From Caballeronia sp. SEWSISQ10-4 2 (GTDB lineage Bacteria > Pseudomonadota > Gammaproteobacteria > Burkholderiales > Burkholderiaceae): a DNA stretch of 64,000 nucleotides. The stretch covers positions 62,001-126,000 of the forward strand of contig NZ_JALPRJ010000014.1 in assembly GCF_030464885.1 (NCBI RefSeq). Reading direction: 5' to 3'. The notes under the pieces were generated by a model, which was not told where the DNA came from, made no database searches, and saw nothing but the letters and a program-made list of their open reading frames with translations. Shown here in pieces: positions 8,036 to 15,874 of the stretch (the first letter of the stretch is position 1; the number at the start of each line of letters is the position of its first letter). The position numbers were made by a program, and so were the translations under genes.

Positions 8036-8956
8036 ATGGCGCTTACCGGTGTGCTTCGTCCGGGCTTCATCCAAATTCGCGTGCTCGATTTGCACGCCTC
8101 TGTTGAGCACTATGTCAAACGCGTTGGCTTGCACAAAGTCGCGACGGGCGATGACGGCCGCGTCTACCTTAAGGCGGCTGATGAAGTAGACCATCATTCG
8201 ATCGTGCTGTGTGAAGCGGCATCTGCAGGCTTCGACTTAATAGCGTTCAAAGTTGCCCGGGAAACCGATCTGGATGAGTTCGAGCGTCGTATCAGGGAGT
8301 TCGGTTACAACGTAGATGATGTACCTGCTGGCGAACAGCCGGGGATCGGCCGGCGGATCGGCTGGACATTGGAATCCGGGCATCGCATGGAGCTGTATCA
8401 TGCCGCCGAACCATCTCACCCCCGTCCGTCATTTCAAAACCCCGAAGTTTGGGAGCATGAACCGCATGGCATGCGTGCTCGGCGATTCGACCACGCCCAA
8501 TTAAATGGACCGCATATCGAGCGAGTCCTGGAATTTTTTGAAGAGGTGCTTGATTTTTCTTTGGTGGAGCGGATTGAGGGGGAGGGTGGCCCCCTGGCCG
8601 TTTTCCTTTCCTGCGGCATGAAAGCGCACGACATCGCTTTCCTAAACTTCCCCGAGCCAAACAAACTACACCACGTCTCCTTTGAACTTGAGACCTGGAA
8701 CGACCTTGGACATGCCGCGGATATTATCGCCCGTTACGATGTGTCGATCGAAATCGGTCCTACACGCCACGGTGCAACACAGGGCAGAACTATCTATTTT
8801 TTCGATCCGTCTGGAAACCGCAACGAGGTCTTTGCTGGCAGTTACACGTTCTATCCGGATCACCCAGTTCGGACTTGGGATGCGCGGCACATACCAAAAG
8901 GCGTTTTCTATTACGAACGGAAAATCATCGAGTCATTTCTTTCAGTTATGACCTAG
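8036..8956 (+). CDS. Type I extradiol ring-cleavage dioxygenase (catechol 2,3-dioxygenase-like)
   Basis: This 306-residue, two-domain vicinal-oxygen-chelate protein has the size of catechol 2,3-dioxygenase. The iron ligands can be placed at H153 (FDHAQL), H213 (LHHVSF) and E264 (GNRNEVF), all in the C-terminal domain as expected. It would open a catechol ring next to the hydroxyls to give a 2-hydroxymuconic semialdehyde or ketone. The start follows an excellent AGGAGGAG site. It is the second gene of the operon, after the reactivating ferredoxin and before the hydratase/decarboxylase genes. The preferred catechol (unsubstituted or 3-substituted) cannot be read from the sequence; the hydrolase at 18624 suggests a ketone product is possible. 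Confidence 0.92.
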   Translation: MALTGVLRPGFIQIRVLDLHASVEHYVKRVGLHKVATGDDGRVYLKAADEVDHHSIVLCEAASAGFDLIAFKVARETDLDEFERRIREFGYNVDDVPAGEQPGIGRRIGWTLESGHRMELYHAAEPSHPRPSFQNPEVWEHEPHGMRARRFDHAQLNGPHIERVLEFFEEVLDFSLVERIEGEGGPLAVFLSCGMKAHDIAFLNFPEPNKLHHVSFELETWNDLGHAADIIARYDVSIEIGPTRHGATQGRTIYFFDPSGNRNEVFAGSYTFYPDHPVRTWDARHIPKGVFYYERKIIESFLSVMT

Positions 8957-9048
8957 ATTCTCCTCCGCGAGGACAACAACCTCAGACGTTCATTGTGGTA
9001 GAGGATCGTTTGAAATCTCTCCGATTAAGTTTTACGAAAATTGCTTAC

Positions 9049-9065
9049 AACAATTTCAGATTGTT
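9049..9065. promoter_or_regulatory. Inverted repeat upstream of the hydratase genes
   Basis: AACAAT-TTCAG-ATTGTT is a perfect 6-bp inverted repeat with a 5-bp spacer, 69 bp before the GTG at 9134. The same half-sites (TAACAATC, GATTGTTA) occur in the gntR/ferredoxin intergenic region, so a shared regulator, perhaps the GntR protein, is plausible. Confidence 0.5.
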
Positions 9066-9133
9066 AGGATAGCAAAATGTAACTCAGACTAAGCTGGGAT
9101 TCGTATAAACACTAACAGACAAGGCGTCAGAAA

Positions 9134-9961
9134 GTGACTTCAGACCCTAACATCGTCATATCGGCGGAGCGGTTGATTCAGGCCGCGGCGGCACTCGAAC
9201 CATGTGCGCCAATCCGAACGATTCTTCCTCCCGGCGACCTTGACGCCGCTTATGCGGTGCAAGCTCTAGTTACGCAAGCCGGGCTAAAATCGGGCCGTCG
9301 GCTTGTCGGCCGTAAGATCGGGGCGACCTCGGCCGCCATGCGCAGGCAGCTCGGCGTCGTTGAACCGAATTACGGGGTGTTATTCGCTGATATGTCTCGG
9401 TACGAATCCGAAGAAATATCGATGGCGAATCTGATGCTGCCGACCATCGAAGCAGAAGTTGCGTTCATCATCGGTCGCGATTTGAACGAGCCACAAATTA
9501 CGCTTGCCGATATGCTTCTCGCAATCGAGTTTGCTCTCCCTTCAATCGAGATTTGTACCTCGCGATTCCGCAACCGTGATTTCGATCTCGTCGATGCCAT
9601 AGCTGATAACGCCTGTGCAGGACTGTACGTGCTTGGCTCCAAGCCTGTCCGCCTGTCGGATTTCGATGTCCGGCTTTGTGGCGTCGTTATGGAAAAGGCG
9701 GGCGAGCCAGTCTCGGTCGGAGCCGGCGCGGCCAGCATGGGTAATCCAGTGAATGCGGCGTTGTGGCTCGCGCGGAAGATGGCGGAGGTTGGACTGCCGC
9801 TCAAAACAGGCGATGTCATTCTTTCCGGGGCTCTCGGGTCAATGGTCCCGGTCGGATCGGGCGAATCATTCGAAGTACGAATCAATGGACTCGGAACGGT
9901 CAGGGCCGTATTCTCCGATGATTATGCTCTGCCGCCTGGCATATCGAGGGACGCAGCATGA
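9134..9961 (+). CDS. 2-keto-4-pentenoate hydratase family protein (hydratase type)
   Basis: The 275-residue protein belongs to the FAH-like hydratase/decarboxylase family of meta-cleavage pathways. The metal ligands are intact: E106 and E108 in TIEAEVAF, and E139 in PSIEI. It also keeps GRKIGATS near residues 59-66 and the AGAASMGNP loop. The hydratase type, rather than the decarboxylase type, is suggested by GVVEPNYGVLFADM, as in the hydratase at 56042. It would add water to 2-oxopent-4-enoate. The start is a GTG with a weak ribosome-binding site. It overlaps the next gene by ATGA, implying translational coupling. Confidence 0.85.
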   Translation: MTSDPNIVISAERLIQAAAALEPCAPIRTILPPGDLDAAYAVQALVTQAGLKSGRRLVGRKIGATSAAMRRQLGVVEPNYGVLFADMSRYESEEISMANLMLPTIEAEVAFIIGRDLNEPQITLADMLLAIEFALPSIEICTSRFRNRDFDLVDAIADNACAGLYVLGSKPVRLSDFDVRLCGVVMEKAGEPVSVGAGAASMGNPVNAALWLARKMAEVGLPLKTGDVILSGALGSMVPVGSGESFEVRINGLGTVRAVFSDDYALPPGISRDAA

Positions 9962-10725
9962 AGAACTGGTCCGAGTTTGCACAGATGCTCGACGAAGCGA
10001 CGGGTAATGCCTCAGCCATTGCTCCACTCGCTGCCACGGTCTCCTTGACGGTAGAGGATGCCTACGCGATCCAGACCGCATCCATTGCGCGACGTCACGC
10101 CCGCGGCGATACGCGCGAGGGAGTTAAAGCGACCCTTACCTCGCGGGCAGCCATGCGGCACGCTGGTTCGCCGGAGATTATTTTTGGGTGGCTCACCGAA
10201 GCGATGCGCGTTGCCGAGGATGGCGATTTGTCGCTTAGCCGCTATCTGCGGCCACAAGTCCAGCCGAGCGTCGCATATATCATGGGGCAGCCATTAAAGG
10301 GCGGCGCTAGCGCGGCCGAAGCATCCGCGGCAATCGCCGCCATTGCTCCTGCACTCGAGATTGTCGATAGCCGCTACGACACCGCCGAATATTCTCTACG
10401 GGACATGATCGCAGATAATGCTTGCGCTGCCGGCTTCATTCTTGGTGGCTTCTGTCAATCCTCCACGAATATCGAAAATCTCGGCGTCCTGCTCGACATC
10501 AACGGCAGGACGGTTCAGATCGGTTCGACCGGCGCAATCCTTGGTAATCCTGTACGTGCGCTGTTAGCTACCGTTCGCGTCCTGGAGCGCACCGGCGCAA
10601 GCCTGCAGCCCGGAGATATTGTGTTGATAAGTGGTGCGACGCCTGCACATCCTCTTATGCCTGGTGACTACGTCTGCGCGACGACTGAGGCGTTGGGCAG
10701 AGTCGCATTCCATGTCACCCCATAG
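9958..10725 (+). CDS. 4-oxalocrotonate decarboxylase-like paralogue lacking metal ligands
   Basis: The 255-residue protein aligns without gaps over its first 110 residues with the decarboxylase at 58845 (IFGWLTEAM versus [10 protein letters not shown]57 and TSRA are kept). However, the two metal-binding glutamates, E102 and E104 there, are Q102 and S104 here (QVQPSVAYIMG). The third ligand, E134, and the ADNACAAGFILGG loop remain. It is thus either inactive or works differently. In known pathways decarboxylase and hydratase form a complex, so a non-catalytic partner role is conceivable. It overlaps the upstream hydratase gene by four bases and precedes another hydratase gene by 63 bp. Confidence 0.8.
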   Translation: MKNWSEFAQMLDEATGNASAIAPLAATVSLTVEDAYAIQTASIARRHARGDTREGVKATLTSRAAMRHAGSPEIIFGWLTEAMRVAEDGDLSLSRYLRPQVQPSVAYIMGQPLKGGASAAEASAAIAAIAPALEIVDSRYDTAEYSLRDMIADNACAAGFILGGFCQSSTNIENLGVLLDINGRTVQIGSTGAILGNPVRALLATVRVLERTGASLQPGDIVLISGATPAHPLMPGDYVCATTEALGRVAFHVTP

Positions 10726-10788
10726 AATTCGGTCGAAAGCAATCTCGCAGACGCATATTCGGCCAAAACCGGAAAAGAGAGAAATCAG

Positions 10789-11580
10789 ATGTCAATCAAT
10801 CACGAAACATTAGCCGCACGTCTAAGGCGCGCCTATTCTCAAGGCGTTGTGCCGCCACTGCGTGATGGGCTTGAGGCGTCCGACGCAAACTCTGCCTATC
10901 TTGTGCAAGATATCAATACCCGTTTCTGGAAGCAGGAGGGCCGGCGCATCGTAGGGCGCAAGATTGGCCTCACTGCGAAGACGGTGCAAGCGCAGCTCGG
11001 CGTTGATGTTCCCGATTATGGCGTGCTGTTCGAGGATATGGAGGTGCTCGATGGGGGAACATTGCCGGTTTCCAAAACAATCCAACCGAAAGCAGAGGCT
11101 GAGGTCGCCCTGATACTAGGGCGGGACCTTGATTTGTCGAACCCAACACCAGACGACATAGCGGATGCGACTGATTATGCGGTTGCCGCCATCGAGATCG
11201 TGGACAGCCGCATTGCAGATTGGAAGATTACTTATGCCGATACTGTCGCAGACAATGGATCTTCCGGATACTTTGTCCTGGGCAAGGAGCATAAGAAACT
11301 TTCCAACCTCGATCTTTATGCATGCGGCATGGCGCTCGAGGTCAACGGCGAGATCCGTTCAGTAGGGGCCGGCGCTGCATGTCTCGGGCATCCGCTGAAA
11401 GCGGCAGCTTGGCTGGCAAGGACCCTGACCTCACTCGGCATCGGCCTCAAGGCCGGCGATATTCTGTTGACTGGCGCACTGGGGCCCATGGTTTCGATGA
11501 CACCTGGTGACCACGTGCGGGCGGTAATCGGAGGATTAGGTGCTGTGAGCTTCACGTATCAGGACGACCGTCGACCTTAA
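10789..11580 (+). CDS. 2-keto-4-pentenoate hydratase family protein (hydratase type)
   Basis: The 263-residue protein is most like the hydratase encoded at 56042: shared GRKIGL near residues 56-61, TVQ-x-QLGVD, E103/E105 in AEAEVAL, AVAAIEIVDSRI-x-DW near 130-145 and [11 protein letters not shown]. All metal ligands are present, so it should be active. It is the third member of the family in a row, so the operon encodes two apparently active hydratase-type proteins and one degenerate decarboxylase-type protein. The ATG at 10789 has AGAGAGAAATCAG upstream. It could act on the meta-cleavage dienoate or on a methylated analogue. Confidence 0.86.
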   Translation: MSINHETLAARLRRAYSQGVVPPLRDGLEASDANSAYLVQDINTRFWKQEGRRIVGRKIGLTAKTVQAQLGVDVPDYGVLFEDMEVLDGGTLPVSKTIQPKAEAEVALILGRDLDLSNPTPDDIADATDYAVAAIEIVDSRIADWKITYADTVADNGSSGYFVLGKEHKKLSNLDLYACGMALEVNGEIRSVGAGAACLGHPLKAAAWLARTLTSLGIGLKAGDILLTGALGPMVSMTPGDHVRAVIGGLGAVSFTYQDDRRP

Positions 11581-11675
11581 TTCAACACCGGAAAATCAGC
11601 ACCGCGATTCGTGTCAACCGACGCAAGACGATGTTTGACTCGCGTTCACAATAACTGGAACGTGGAGAAGACAGG

Positions 11676-11957
11676 ATGAAGGAAGAGTTCTTGGAAGCGC
11701 CGTCTCCAGATAGTGACGAGCTTGGTCCTCACGCTCTTATCGCCACGATAACCGCGAAGCCAGAACATTCGGATGCGTTGCAGGAAGACCTGCTTTCGCC
11801 GGTCCCATTAACCCGGCATGAGGACGATTCGGTTGTGTATCACCTGCACCGCGACCATGCCGATCCAAACGTTTTTGTCTTTCAGGAGGCGTGGAAAGCG
11901 CCCGGAGGCTCTGCAGGCACACAAAGTTTGAATTTGACATATTTAAGGAGGAGACTA
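11676..11957 (+). CDS. ABM-like small domain, in frame with and running into the Rieske alpha gene
   Basis: These 94 codons begin at an ATG behind GGAGAAG and have no stop before the Rieske alpha start at 11958. The encoded segment HALIATITAKPEHSDALQ, then VYHLHRDHADPNVFVFQEAW, is the core of an antibiotic-biosynthesis-monooxygenase-like (ABM) domain, a ~95-residue ferredoxin-like fold seen as stand-alone proteins in aromatic clusters. The last part (KAPGGSAGTQSLNLTYLRRR) does not look like the end of an ABM protein, so the 3' end of a separate gene has probably been lost by deletion. Translation from here would give a 492-residue fusion. Confidence 0.65.
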
Positions 11958-13154
11958 ATGACTCACCAAACGCTAAACCCCCATCTCAGCTGGCCACAAA
12001 ACTTCAATGAAATTCCCAAGGAGAGTTTTGTTCGCCCCGATATTTATCGCGCGGAACTCGAGCGGATTTTTTATGGCCGGGAATGGCATCCGATAGCGCA
12101 TGAAAGCGAACTGCCAAACCCGGGTGATTTCAAAACGACGAAGCTGGTCGATGTTCCCTTGCTGATTGCTCGTGGACAGGACGGCACGGTTAGAGTATTT
12201 TTTAATGATTGCTCGCATCGGGGCAATCAGTTGGAGACAGCCCCCTTCGGCACAAAGAAGGAATTCGAGTGCCCATATCACCGCTGGCTATTCAGTACGG
12301 AAGGCCAACTGATTGGTTGCCCTAACCAATCAGGATATTCGCCGGGGTTCAACCGGAAGGATTATCCTTTAAGTCAACCGCGCACCGATAGCTACCTGGG
12401 GCTGATATTCGTGACGATGTCTCCAGATACGGAGTCACTCTCTGAATTTCTCGGCGAAGAGATGAAACCAACCCTTGCTGAGCTGATGGGCGGGGATGGA
12501 CGGTTGAAGTTGCTTGGATATCAAAAAGTTTCTTACCGTTCGAACTGGAAGATCTACGCAGATAACGATGGCTATCACGCCCCGTTGCTACACAAGGCGT
12601 TTGGATTGCTTAACTGGCAGGGTGGAAAAGGCCGCCAGTTCACGGCGACGAAGCGCGGGCATATTGGTTTTGAAAGCCAACTTTCGGTCTCTACCGGGGC
12701 AAACGTGCTGAAAGATCCATCTATCATAGCATTCAAGGGGGCGGACCCCACCGTTGGTACGCGGATTGTTGAACTGTTTCCAACGTTCGTTTCCACGAAG
12801 CATTTGGATGTTATCAATTTGCGGTTCGCTAATCCGGTTGGCGTTGATAAGGTTGAAGTTCATTACGCTTATTTTGCTCATCAAGACGACAATGAGGAAT
12901 TGCTCCGTCATCGCTTACGGCAGAGCTCGAACCTGCTTGGGCCATCAGGACTCGTCAGCCTTGAAGATGCGTCGATCTTCAATCGTGTTTTTGCTGGGAG
13001 CTTTACACCAGGCAATGCCGTTTTTCAGAAGGGCGTGAAGGACTTCAGGAAATTGCCCGCGCAGGAATTGCAGCAAAATGAGGAATCCGGAAATCTGGCG
13101 CGGTGGGAGTATTACCGCACGGTGATGGAATTTTCGCGGAGTGATGAAGCATGA
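11958..13154 (+). CDS. Rieske non-heme iron ring-hydroxylating oxygenase, alpha subunit
   Basis: From the ATG at 11958, behind AAGGAGGAG, the product is 398 residues. The Rieske cluster ligands are C85-x-H87 and C105-x2-H108 (CSHRGNQ ... CPYHRW). The mononuclear iron site is marked by D204-x2-H207-x4-H212 (DNDGYHAPLLH). The subunit activates O2 and hydroxylates an aromatic ring using electrons from the ferredoxin and reductase encoded downstream. It is shorter than biphenyl/naphthalene alpha subunits (~450). The upstream ABM-like frame is in phase, but the strong internal ribosome-binding site supports this start. The beta gene overlaps by ATGA. The substrate is unknown. Confidence 0.9.
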   Translation: MTHQTLNPHLSWPQNFNEIPKESFVRPDIYRAELERIFYGREWHPIAHESELPNPGDFKTTKLVDVPLLIARGQDGTVRVFFNDCSHRGNQLETAPFGTKKEFECPYHRWLFSTEGQLIGCPNQSGYSPGFNRKDYPLSQPRTDSYLGLIFVTMSPDTESLSEFLGEEMKPTLAELMGGDGRLKLLGYQKVSYRSNWKIYADNDGYHAPLLHKAFGLLNWQGGKGRQFTATKRGHIGFESQLSVSTGANVLKDPSIIAFKGADPTVGTRIVELFPTFVSTKHLDVINLRFANPVGVDKVEVHYAYFAHQDDNEELLRHRLRQSSNLLGPSGLVSLEDASIFNRVFAGSFTPGNAVFQKGVKDFRKLPAQELQQNEESGNLARWEYYRTVMEFSRSDEA

Positions 13155-13651
13155 GTGAGATAAGTGCCAACGCATTGGCGGCCATTGATGCGATTAACCT
13201 CAAGTACATCGAAGCGCTTGATAGCAAAGAAATGAACAAGTGGCTGGATGTGTTTTCGGAGGATGATATGGCTTCATATATTTGTATTTCGCGCGAGAAT
13301 GTCAATCGGGGATTGCCGCTTGCGTTGATGATGGATGACTGCAAGGCTCGGCTTTACGACCGGGTAACCTATATTGAACAAATATGGGCGGGCACATTTG
13401 AAGATTATCAGACGCGCCATTTCGTTCAACGAGTGCGTGCTGAACAGATTGATGATTCGGGCTTCCGGGTATTGTCCAATTTCTCAGTGCTATATACGCC
13501 AGAGAACACTGGCGGCTCGGGAGTTCTTGCGACGGGAGTCTATGAAGACGAAATTCGGCTCAGCTCTTCTCAAAGCGATGGACGGATATTGTCGAGACGG
13601 GCTGTTCTTGATACAACCGTTTTGCCGCGTTACCTTGTTTACCCGCTTTGA
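13151..13651 (+). CDS. Ring-hydroxylating dioxygenase, beta subunit
   Basis: The 166-residue protein starts inside the stop of the alpha gene (ATGA) and has the cone-shaped NTF2-like fold typical of beta subunits: an N-terminal helix INLKYIEALDSKEMNKWLDVF, then FVQRVRAEQID near residue 95 and DETVLPRYLV-like C-terminus (VLDTTVLPRYLVYPL). Beta subunits are structural partners in an alpha3beta3 hexamer. The position directly after alpha and the length (usual ~160-190) support this call. It is followed by a remnant of an extradiol dioxygenase rather than directly by the ferredoxin gene. Confidence 0.85.
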   Translation: MSEISANALAAIDAINLKYIEALDSKEMNKWLDVFSEDDMASYICISRENVNRGLPLALMMDDCKARLYDRVTYIEQIWAGTFEDYQTRHFVQRVRAEQIDDSGFRVLSNFSVLYTPENTGGSGVLATGVYEDEIRLSSSQSDGRILSRRAVLDTTVLPRYLVYPL

Positions 13652-13666
13652 GGTTATACAGTCGGC

Positions 13667-13987
13667 GCCACACTGGAACTCACACTTCGGTTAGTCAATG
13701 CCGAAGTTTTTTGGGGTGCCGCAGGTAAGGTTGAACTGGATGAAATGGAACAGCAGCTGCTCTCGGCGGGGATCGAATATTGCGTTGTCTCGCCTGCAGA
13801 AGCTGCTGAACGGCGTGTTCCTGGTCTCCAAGAACTGCAGGATCCCGAGGGAACTCCAACGGAACCATTCTACAGGCCGCATGTGGATGTAATTGCATTT
13901 GGATCAAGCATATACCTTCTACAGCGCTCATCCTTTAGGCTGGCTCTTGGAATTAGGCTTGGACACCGAGATATCGAGTTAGGTTAA
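13667..13987 (+). pseudogene. Fragment of an extradiol (BphC-like) dioxygenase gene
   Basis: The frame reading VELDEMEQQLLSAGIEYCVV, then RRVPGLQELQDPEGTPTEPFY and RPHVDV resembles the end of the N-terminal vicinal-oxygen-chelate domain of 2,3-dihydroxybiphenyl-type dioxygenases (the DPEG(T/N)P-x-E-x-F motif and a following His). There is no start, and the catalytic C-terminal domain is missing: after residue ~85 the frame is unrelated and stops at 13985. The same region is open in other frames only by chance. It lies inside the dioxygenase operon, between the beta and ferredoxin genes. Confidence 0.65.
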
Positions 13988-14098
13988 CGAAGAGAAGCCA
14001 TCCAATCTTTATTGCTACCGAACTGCATCTGTTCATGGCGGCTTCTCCTCCATATTGCCGTTGTAGCCTTGGATCAAATTACTGGTTAGAGGAAATTT

Positions 14099-14434
14099 AT
14101 GCAAGACCACGTCCGCTTGTGCGAAGTCACTTCCGTTAAGGAGGGTTCGCCAGTCGCTATCAGTTTTCCGACTTTTCCTTGTCTAGCCGTCTATCAAATC
14201 GGCAGGGAGTATTTCGTCACCAATAACCGATGTACCCACGGCAATGGCATGCTGACGGATGGGTTTCAGGATGGCGAAATTATAGAATGTCCATTTCATG
14301 GAGGCGCTTTTAATATAAAAAATGGAGCCGCAACCATGCCCCCGTGCCAAACTCAGTTGCGAACTTATCCAGTTGAAATTGACGATGGATGGATATCAAT
14401 TCAACGTCCAAACTCTGAGGAAGAGGCCGATTGA
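14099..14434 (+). CDS. Rieske-type [2Fe-2S] ferredoxin of the dioxygenase
   Basis: The 111-residue protein has the Rieske ligands C45-x-H47 (CTHGNG) and C64-x2-H67 (CPFHGG), the spacing of BphF/NdoA-type ferredoxins, and no extra domain. It shuttles electrons from the FAD reductase (next gene) to the oxygenase alpha subunit. The ATG at 14099 follows AGAGGAAA. A 447-bp stretch with a dead extradiol fragment separates it from the beta gene, so it may have its own promoter or depend on read-through. Confidence 0.92.
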   Translation: MQDHVRLCEVTSVKEGSPVAISFPTFPCLAVYQIGREYFVTNNRCTHGNGMLTDGFQDGEIIECPFHGGAFNIKNGAATMPPCQTQLRTYPVEIDDGWISIQRPNSEEEAD

Positions 14435-14572
14435 TTTTTTAGATTGCGTTATTGATACGTTTGTGGAAATGATATTTTGTCCCATTATACACAGACTAAA
14501 TCAGTTATCTCAATCTTCAAGAGGAAAGACGGGATGTTGGATCAGTAAGCATTACGCAAACAGGCAAGTTAC

Positions 14573-15811
14573 ATGGTTAAATCAATAGTCGTCGTAGGTG
14601 CTAATCTTGCTGGAGGGCGTTCCGTTGAAGCCCTGCGGAAAATTGGTTTTGATGGGCGAATTACTTTAATCGGCGATGAGCCTTGGCGCCCCTATGAACG
14701 TCCGCCACTCTCGAAAGAGGTTCTTTGGGAGCCGGGCAAGTCGACGCAAAAGGTTTTTCTGCATTCCGAAGATTGGTATCAAACGAATAGAGTAGATCTG
14801 CGGCTTGGCGCTCGCGCTGTGAAATTGGATCTTGCTGCGGGAGGCGTCCGGCTTTCGGACGGTGAACTGATTACGGCGGAAAGATTTTTGCTGGCAACGG
14901 GCGCCCGGGCGCGCCTGCTGCCACTTTCCGGCGCCAATGCGCCTAATGTACATCATCTTCGAACTAAGGATGAAGCGGATGCTCTCGCGAAGGATTTGTA
15001 TCCAGGGGCCAGGATTGTTGTCATTGGGATGGGTGTGATTGGCTCAGAAGTTGCTGCCAGCGCTCATAAAATTGGCTGCGAAGTATTCGCGGTCGAACCG
15101 GCTGCGGCGGTTATGATTCGGGCGGTCGGAGAACGCTTTGGTCATTGGCTCGCTGAAAAGCATCGTATAAAGGGCATTCATGTCAGGTTTGGCGTTTCGC
15201 CATTAGCCTTGCGGCAACAAGGGGGCGAAGTCCGCGCAGTCGAATTATCGAATGGCGAAAGCATTGACTGCGATGCGGTAGTCGTTGGAATCGGCATTGT
15301 TCCGGCAACGGAACTGGCGGCCGGCGCCGGACTGATAGTGGACAATGGAATTGTCGTCGATCGCTCATCGCGTACCAGTCACATGAATGTTTTTGCGGCC
15401 GGGGATGTTGCCAACCAACCTGGCTTCTTCGGCGGCCTGGTGCGTTTAGAAACATATCAAAACGCCGCTGATCAGGCGGCCGCGGCCGCTGAGTCCATGC
15501 TCGGCCTGACGGTTGATTATTTTAAGCCGGCTTGGTTTTGGTCGGATCAATATGATCTAAACATTCAAGGCGTTGGAAGACTTGACGACAGCTTATCTAT
15601 CGTTGTGCGTGGTGATTTGAAATACGACGACTTTTCCGCGTTTTTCTTAAATGGAAATGTTGTGGAAGGCGTTCTTACTGTCAATCGAGCTTTTGAAACG
15701 GGAATTGGAAAACGTCTTGTTGAACGTCGGATATCAGTCAATCCGGCCGCGCTCGCAGATCCTATGACGGATCTGCGCGATTTGTTGAAAATCAAGTCGG
15801 ACGTTGCATAG
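14573..15811 (+). CDS. FAD-dependent ferredoxin reductase of the dioxygenase
   Basis: The 412-residue protein has the layout of BphG/NdoR-like (BphA4-type) reductases. An N-terminal FAD-binding GxGxxG variant (VVVGANLAGGRSVEALRKIG) comes first. A central NADH-binding motif (IVVIGMGVIGSEVAASAHKIG) follows near residue 145, then the second FAD motif FAAGDVAN near 275. The C-terminal domain contains SDQYDLNIQGVG, typical of these reductases. It takes electrons from NADH and passes them to the Rieske ferredoxin encoded 138 bp upstream. It is the last plus-strand gene of the cluster. Confidence 0.92.
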   Translation: MVKSIVVVGANLAGGRSVEALRKIGFDGRITLIGDEPWRPYERPPLSKEVLWEPGKSTQKVFLHSEDWYQTNRVDLRLGARAVKLDLAAGGVRLSDGELITAERFLLATGARARLLPLSGANAPNVHHLRTKDEADALAKDLYPGARIVVIGMGVIGSEVAASAHKIGCEVFAVEPAAAVMIRAVGERFGHWLAEKHRIKGIHVRFGVSPLALRQQGGEVRAVELSNGESIDCDAVVVGIGIVPATELAAGAGLIVDNGIVVDRSSRTSHMNVFAAGDVANQPGFFGGLVRLETYQNAADQAAAAAESMLGLTVDYFKPAWFWSDQYDLNIQGVGRLDDSLSIVVRGDLKYDDFSAFFLNGNVVEGVLTVNRAFETGIGKRLVERRISVNPAALADPMTDLRDLLKIKSDVA

Positions 15812-15874
15812 ACCTGACTTGCTGAACAGCTTTACGCGGCAGTGTTGCGCTGGAGCGAGAGAATTAACTGCGTG

